The notes under the pieces were generated by a model, which saw nothing but the letters and a program-made list of their open reading frames with translations, made no database searches and had not been told where the DNA came from. 64,000 bases of DNA from Tengunoibacter tsumagoiensis. Its GTDB lineage: Bacteria > Chloroflexota > Ktedonobacteria > Ktedonobacterales > Ktedonobacteraceae. Where the stretch lies: assembly GCF_003967535.1 (NCBI RefSeq), contig NZ_BIFR01000001.1, forward strand, positions 2,665,001-2,729,000. The letters run 5' to 3'. The translations under genes were made by a program, and so were the position numbers. Below, piece by piece: positions 61,902 through 64,000 of this stretch; within the stretch, counting starts at the first letter, position 1; every line of letters starts with the position of its first letter.

Positions 61902-64000
61902 ATGTCAAATATCTTTTTTAACGCGCAGCACGCTCCTATTGGAGCTTTCGCCTCTTTTACGTTGGGCTATCCAGGTGCCAGTGGCGGATTAGGTCTGGAA
62001 TTAGGAAAGCCAGCGGACCAGAGTGTCTTTATTGGTCTTGAAGCGTTGGATGGAAAATCATTTGAGTCCTTCCCTTTTTTTGCAGATGCGACGAATGAGC
62101 GGAAGCGCTACGATGTTGAGGGAAGCGAAGATGATGGATCGCTCCTGGTTCCCTTTGCCTTAGATCAGATCCAACGAGATTTTCAGGTTGCGACCGATAC
62201 CTGGTCGACGAAAGAGCTCACCTTTCGCATTCTTTCTCCTGTTCGGACAGTACCAGATCCAGAGCACGCGAGCGATGAAGAGCTCAAACGCGTTCTCCTG
62301 CCCGCTATTTTTGCTGAGTTAACGATCGACAATACGCAGTGTTCCCATGCCAGACGAGCCTTCTTTGGATATCGAGGAAATGATCCTTATTCGTCGATGC
62401 GGCGTCTGGATGACACGACCGAAGGCAGATTAAAGGGGATTGGCCAGGGAAGGCAGACAGCGATTGTCACGCGAGATGAGTCTGTACAATCAGCCCTTGG
62501 ATTTAGCCTGGATGCGATTTTAACTGCCAGGCACCAGGAGCAATGGACATTTGGACTGGGCTCGACGGGAGCCCTGGTGATTGATGTACCAGCTGGAGTC
62601 AAACAGACCTTTCACTTTGCCATCTGTTTCTATCGTGATGGACGCGTTACAGCCGGGCTGGATACTACGTACTACTACACCCACCTTTTTCCCTCAATCG
62701 AGGCCGTCGCTGAGTATGCCCTGGAGCATTATAGTGAGCTTGCAGCAGCCTGTGAGCAGGACAATACGCTAGTAAGCGCATCGACGCTCAGTTCCGAGCA
62801 GAAATTTCAACTTGCTCATGCCATCCATAGTTATTATGGCAGTACGCAACTGCTTGCCTCCGAGGGACGTCCACTCTGGATTGTCAATGAGGGCGAGTAT
62901 CGGATGATGAATACATTTGATCTCACGGTTGATCAACTTTTCTATGAGATGGAGATGCATCCCTGGACTGTGCGCAACGAGCTTGACCTGTTCGTTGAGC
63001 GTTATGCCTACGAGGATCGTGTGCATTTTCCCGGTGATGAAATGTCCTATCCTGGCGGCATCAGCTTTCCTCATGATATGGGCGTTGCCAATACGTTTTC
63101 CCGTCCGCACTATTCAGCCTACGAAACACCGGGTATTGATGGATGTTTCTCGTACATGACCTATGAACAGCTAGTAAACTGGATCTGTTGCGCCTCTGTC
63201 TATCTTGCGCAGACGGACGATAGAGCATGGGGCCAGCAGCGGCTAGCTATTTTTGAGGCCTGTTTCCAGAGTCTGCTTAACAGAGATCATCCTGATCCAG
63301 CATTGCGCAATGGATTAATGGGACTGGACACAACCCGTGCAGCTGGTTGTAGTGAGATTACAACGTATGATAGCCTGGATACTTCTCTGGGTCAGGCGCG
63401 CAACAACATTTACCTGGGAAGTAAAGCCTGGTCGGCCTATCTCGCCCTGGAAACCATTTTTAACCAGTTTGGGCTGGCAGAACTGTCTCATGAGGCAGGA
63501 CAGCAGGCCGAGCGATGTGCCCGGACCTTAACAGCCGCTCTTACGCCTGATGGGTACATTCCGGCTGTATTGGAAGGTGGCAATACGTCACGAATTATTC
63601 CAGCTATTGAAGGATTAGTCTTTCCGCTCTTTACTAATAATCGTGCAGCAGTAGATCCTGATGGGCGCTTTAGCACCTATCTACAGGCATTGAAGATCCA
63701 TTTGCAGACGATATTAGTGCCTGGAATCTGTCTGTTTGAAGATGGAGGGTGGAAGCTTTCTTCTACGAGTAATAACTCCTGGTTGAGCAAGATCTATCTC
63801 TGCCAGTTTGTGGCGCGAGAGATTTTGCATCTTCCCTGGGACGAACGAGGGCAAGCAGCGGATGCCGCCCATGTGAACTGGCTTACAGCGCCAGAGAACG
63901 GCTATTGGGCCTGGAGTGATCAGATCGTTGCCGGGCTGGCAAAAGGGAGTCGTTATTATCCACGAGGGGTAACCAGTATCTTATGGAGAGCTGAGCGTCA
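61902..64000 (+). CDS. GH52 beta-xylosidase, 3' end cut by window edge
   Basis: Reads from ATG 61902, 6 bases after GAGGA, without interruption for 699 codons to the window edge. Family members are about 705-710 residues, so only a few are missing. The sequence follows Geobacillus GH52 xylosidases throughout: FFNAQHAPIGAFASFTLGYP at the start, the nucleophile region VNEGEYRMMNTFDLTVDQLF (Glu330/Glu332), ITTYDSLDTSLGQARNN and WLSKIYLCQFVAREI. GH52 enzymes release xylose from xylobiose and short xylo-oligosaccharides with retention. No signal peptide is present, so it acts in the cytoplasm. The overlapping promoter-operator suggests substrate induction. Confidence 0.95.
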   Translation, partial: MSNIFFNAQHAPIGAFASFTLGYPGASGGLGLELGKPADQSVFIGLEALDGKSFESFPFFADATNERKRYDVEGSEDDGSLLVPFALDQIQRDFQVATDTWSTKELTFRILSPVRTVPDPEHASDEELKRVLLPAIFAELTIDNTQCSHARRAFFGYRGNDPYSSMRRLDDTTEGRLKGIGQGRQTAIVTRDESVQSALGFSLDAILTARHQEQWTFGLGSTGALVIDVPAGVKQTFHFAICFYRDGRVTAGLDTTYYYTHLFPSIEAVAEYALEHYSELAAACEQDNTLVSASTLSSEQKFQLAHAIHSYYGSTQLLASEGRPLWIVNEGEYRMMNTFDLTVDQLFYEMEMHPWTVRNELDLFVERYAYEDRVHFPGDEMSYPGGISFPHDMGVANTFSRPHYSAYETPGIDGCFSYMTYEQLVNWICCASVYLAQTDDRAWGQQRLAIFEACFQSLLNRDHPDPALRNGLMGLDTTRAAGCSEITTYDSLDTSLGQARNNIYLGSKAWSAYLALETIFNQFGLAELSHEAGQQAERCARTLTAALTPDGYIPAVLEGGNTSRIIPAIEGLVFPLFTNNRAAVDPDGRFSTYLQALKIHLQTILVPGICLFEDGGWKLSSTSNNSWLSKIYLCQFVAREILHLPWDERGQAADAAHVNWLTAPENGYWAWSDQIVAGLAKGSRYYPRGVTSILWRAER

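Overview
The window has roughly even base composition and dense genes separated by terminator-like hairpins. It carries large secreted glycoside hydrolases, Pro/Gln-rich membrane proteins, HEAT-repeat proteins, a b6-type quinol oxidoreductase operon, a class 1 CRISPR locus and a selenocysteine tRNA. This mix suggests a soil- or litter-dwelling, filamentous Chloroflexota bacterium of the Ktedonobacteria type. The assignment is inferred from gene content and remembered protein style, not from a marker gene or a search.

Layout. 1-9.6 kb: leftward genes for a DUF4012 membrane protein (cut by the left edge), a secreted phosphoesterase, a GH30 xylanase-like enzyme and a second large secreted protein with a GH-like core. 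The last two share a homologous C-terminal domain. 10.3-20.5 kb: a methyltransferase, an MFS exporter, a HEAT-repeat protein coupled to a small membrane protein, an ArsR-type regulator, and a divergent heterodimeric ABC exporter. 20.6-26.9 kb: an IS4-like transposase scrap, GH130 mannosyl-glucose phosphorylase, a monooxygenase-like protein with an alpha/beta hydrolase, GH43 xylosidase, and a DUF3626 pair. 27.2-31.85 kb: two CRISPR arrays with homologous leaders, with cas6 and a truncated reading frame between them and no effector or adaptation genes. 32.1-35.6 kb: a methyltransferase, a HEAT-like protein, three decayed gene fragments, and tRNA-Sec. 35.7-38.5 kb: cytochrome P450, a nested palindromic element and a HAD phosphatase. 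38.6-46.1 kb: a compact five-gene operon (SWIM zinc finger, DUF5691, MoxR-like ATPase, DUF5682, VWA). 46.4-54.6 kb: xylulokinase, an Nramp transporter, an FAD oxidoreductase and several membrane or hypothetical proteins. 54.6-61.7 kb: a two-component system facing a cytochrome b6 / subunit IV / Rieske / cytochrome c-like-plastocyanin / membrane protein cluster. 61.9-64 kb: a GH52 beta-xylosidase cut by the right edge.

How it fits together. GH30, GH43, GH52 and xylulokinase cover extracellular xylan cleavage, xylobiose hydrolysis and entry of xylulose into the pentose phosphate pathway. GH130 adds mannan-derived disaccharide phosphorolysis. The genes are scattered, so any co-regulation would have to be in trans. 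The b6-type cluster is an energy-conserving quinol:electron-acceptor complex with a copper domain as likely acceptor. The two most unusual items are the five-gene MoxR-VWA operon and the fusion in which the cytochrome c heme motif looks degenerate while the copper site is intact.
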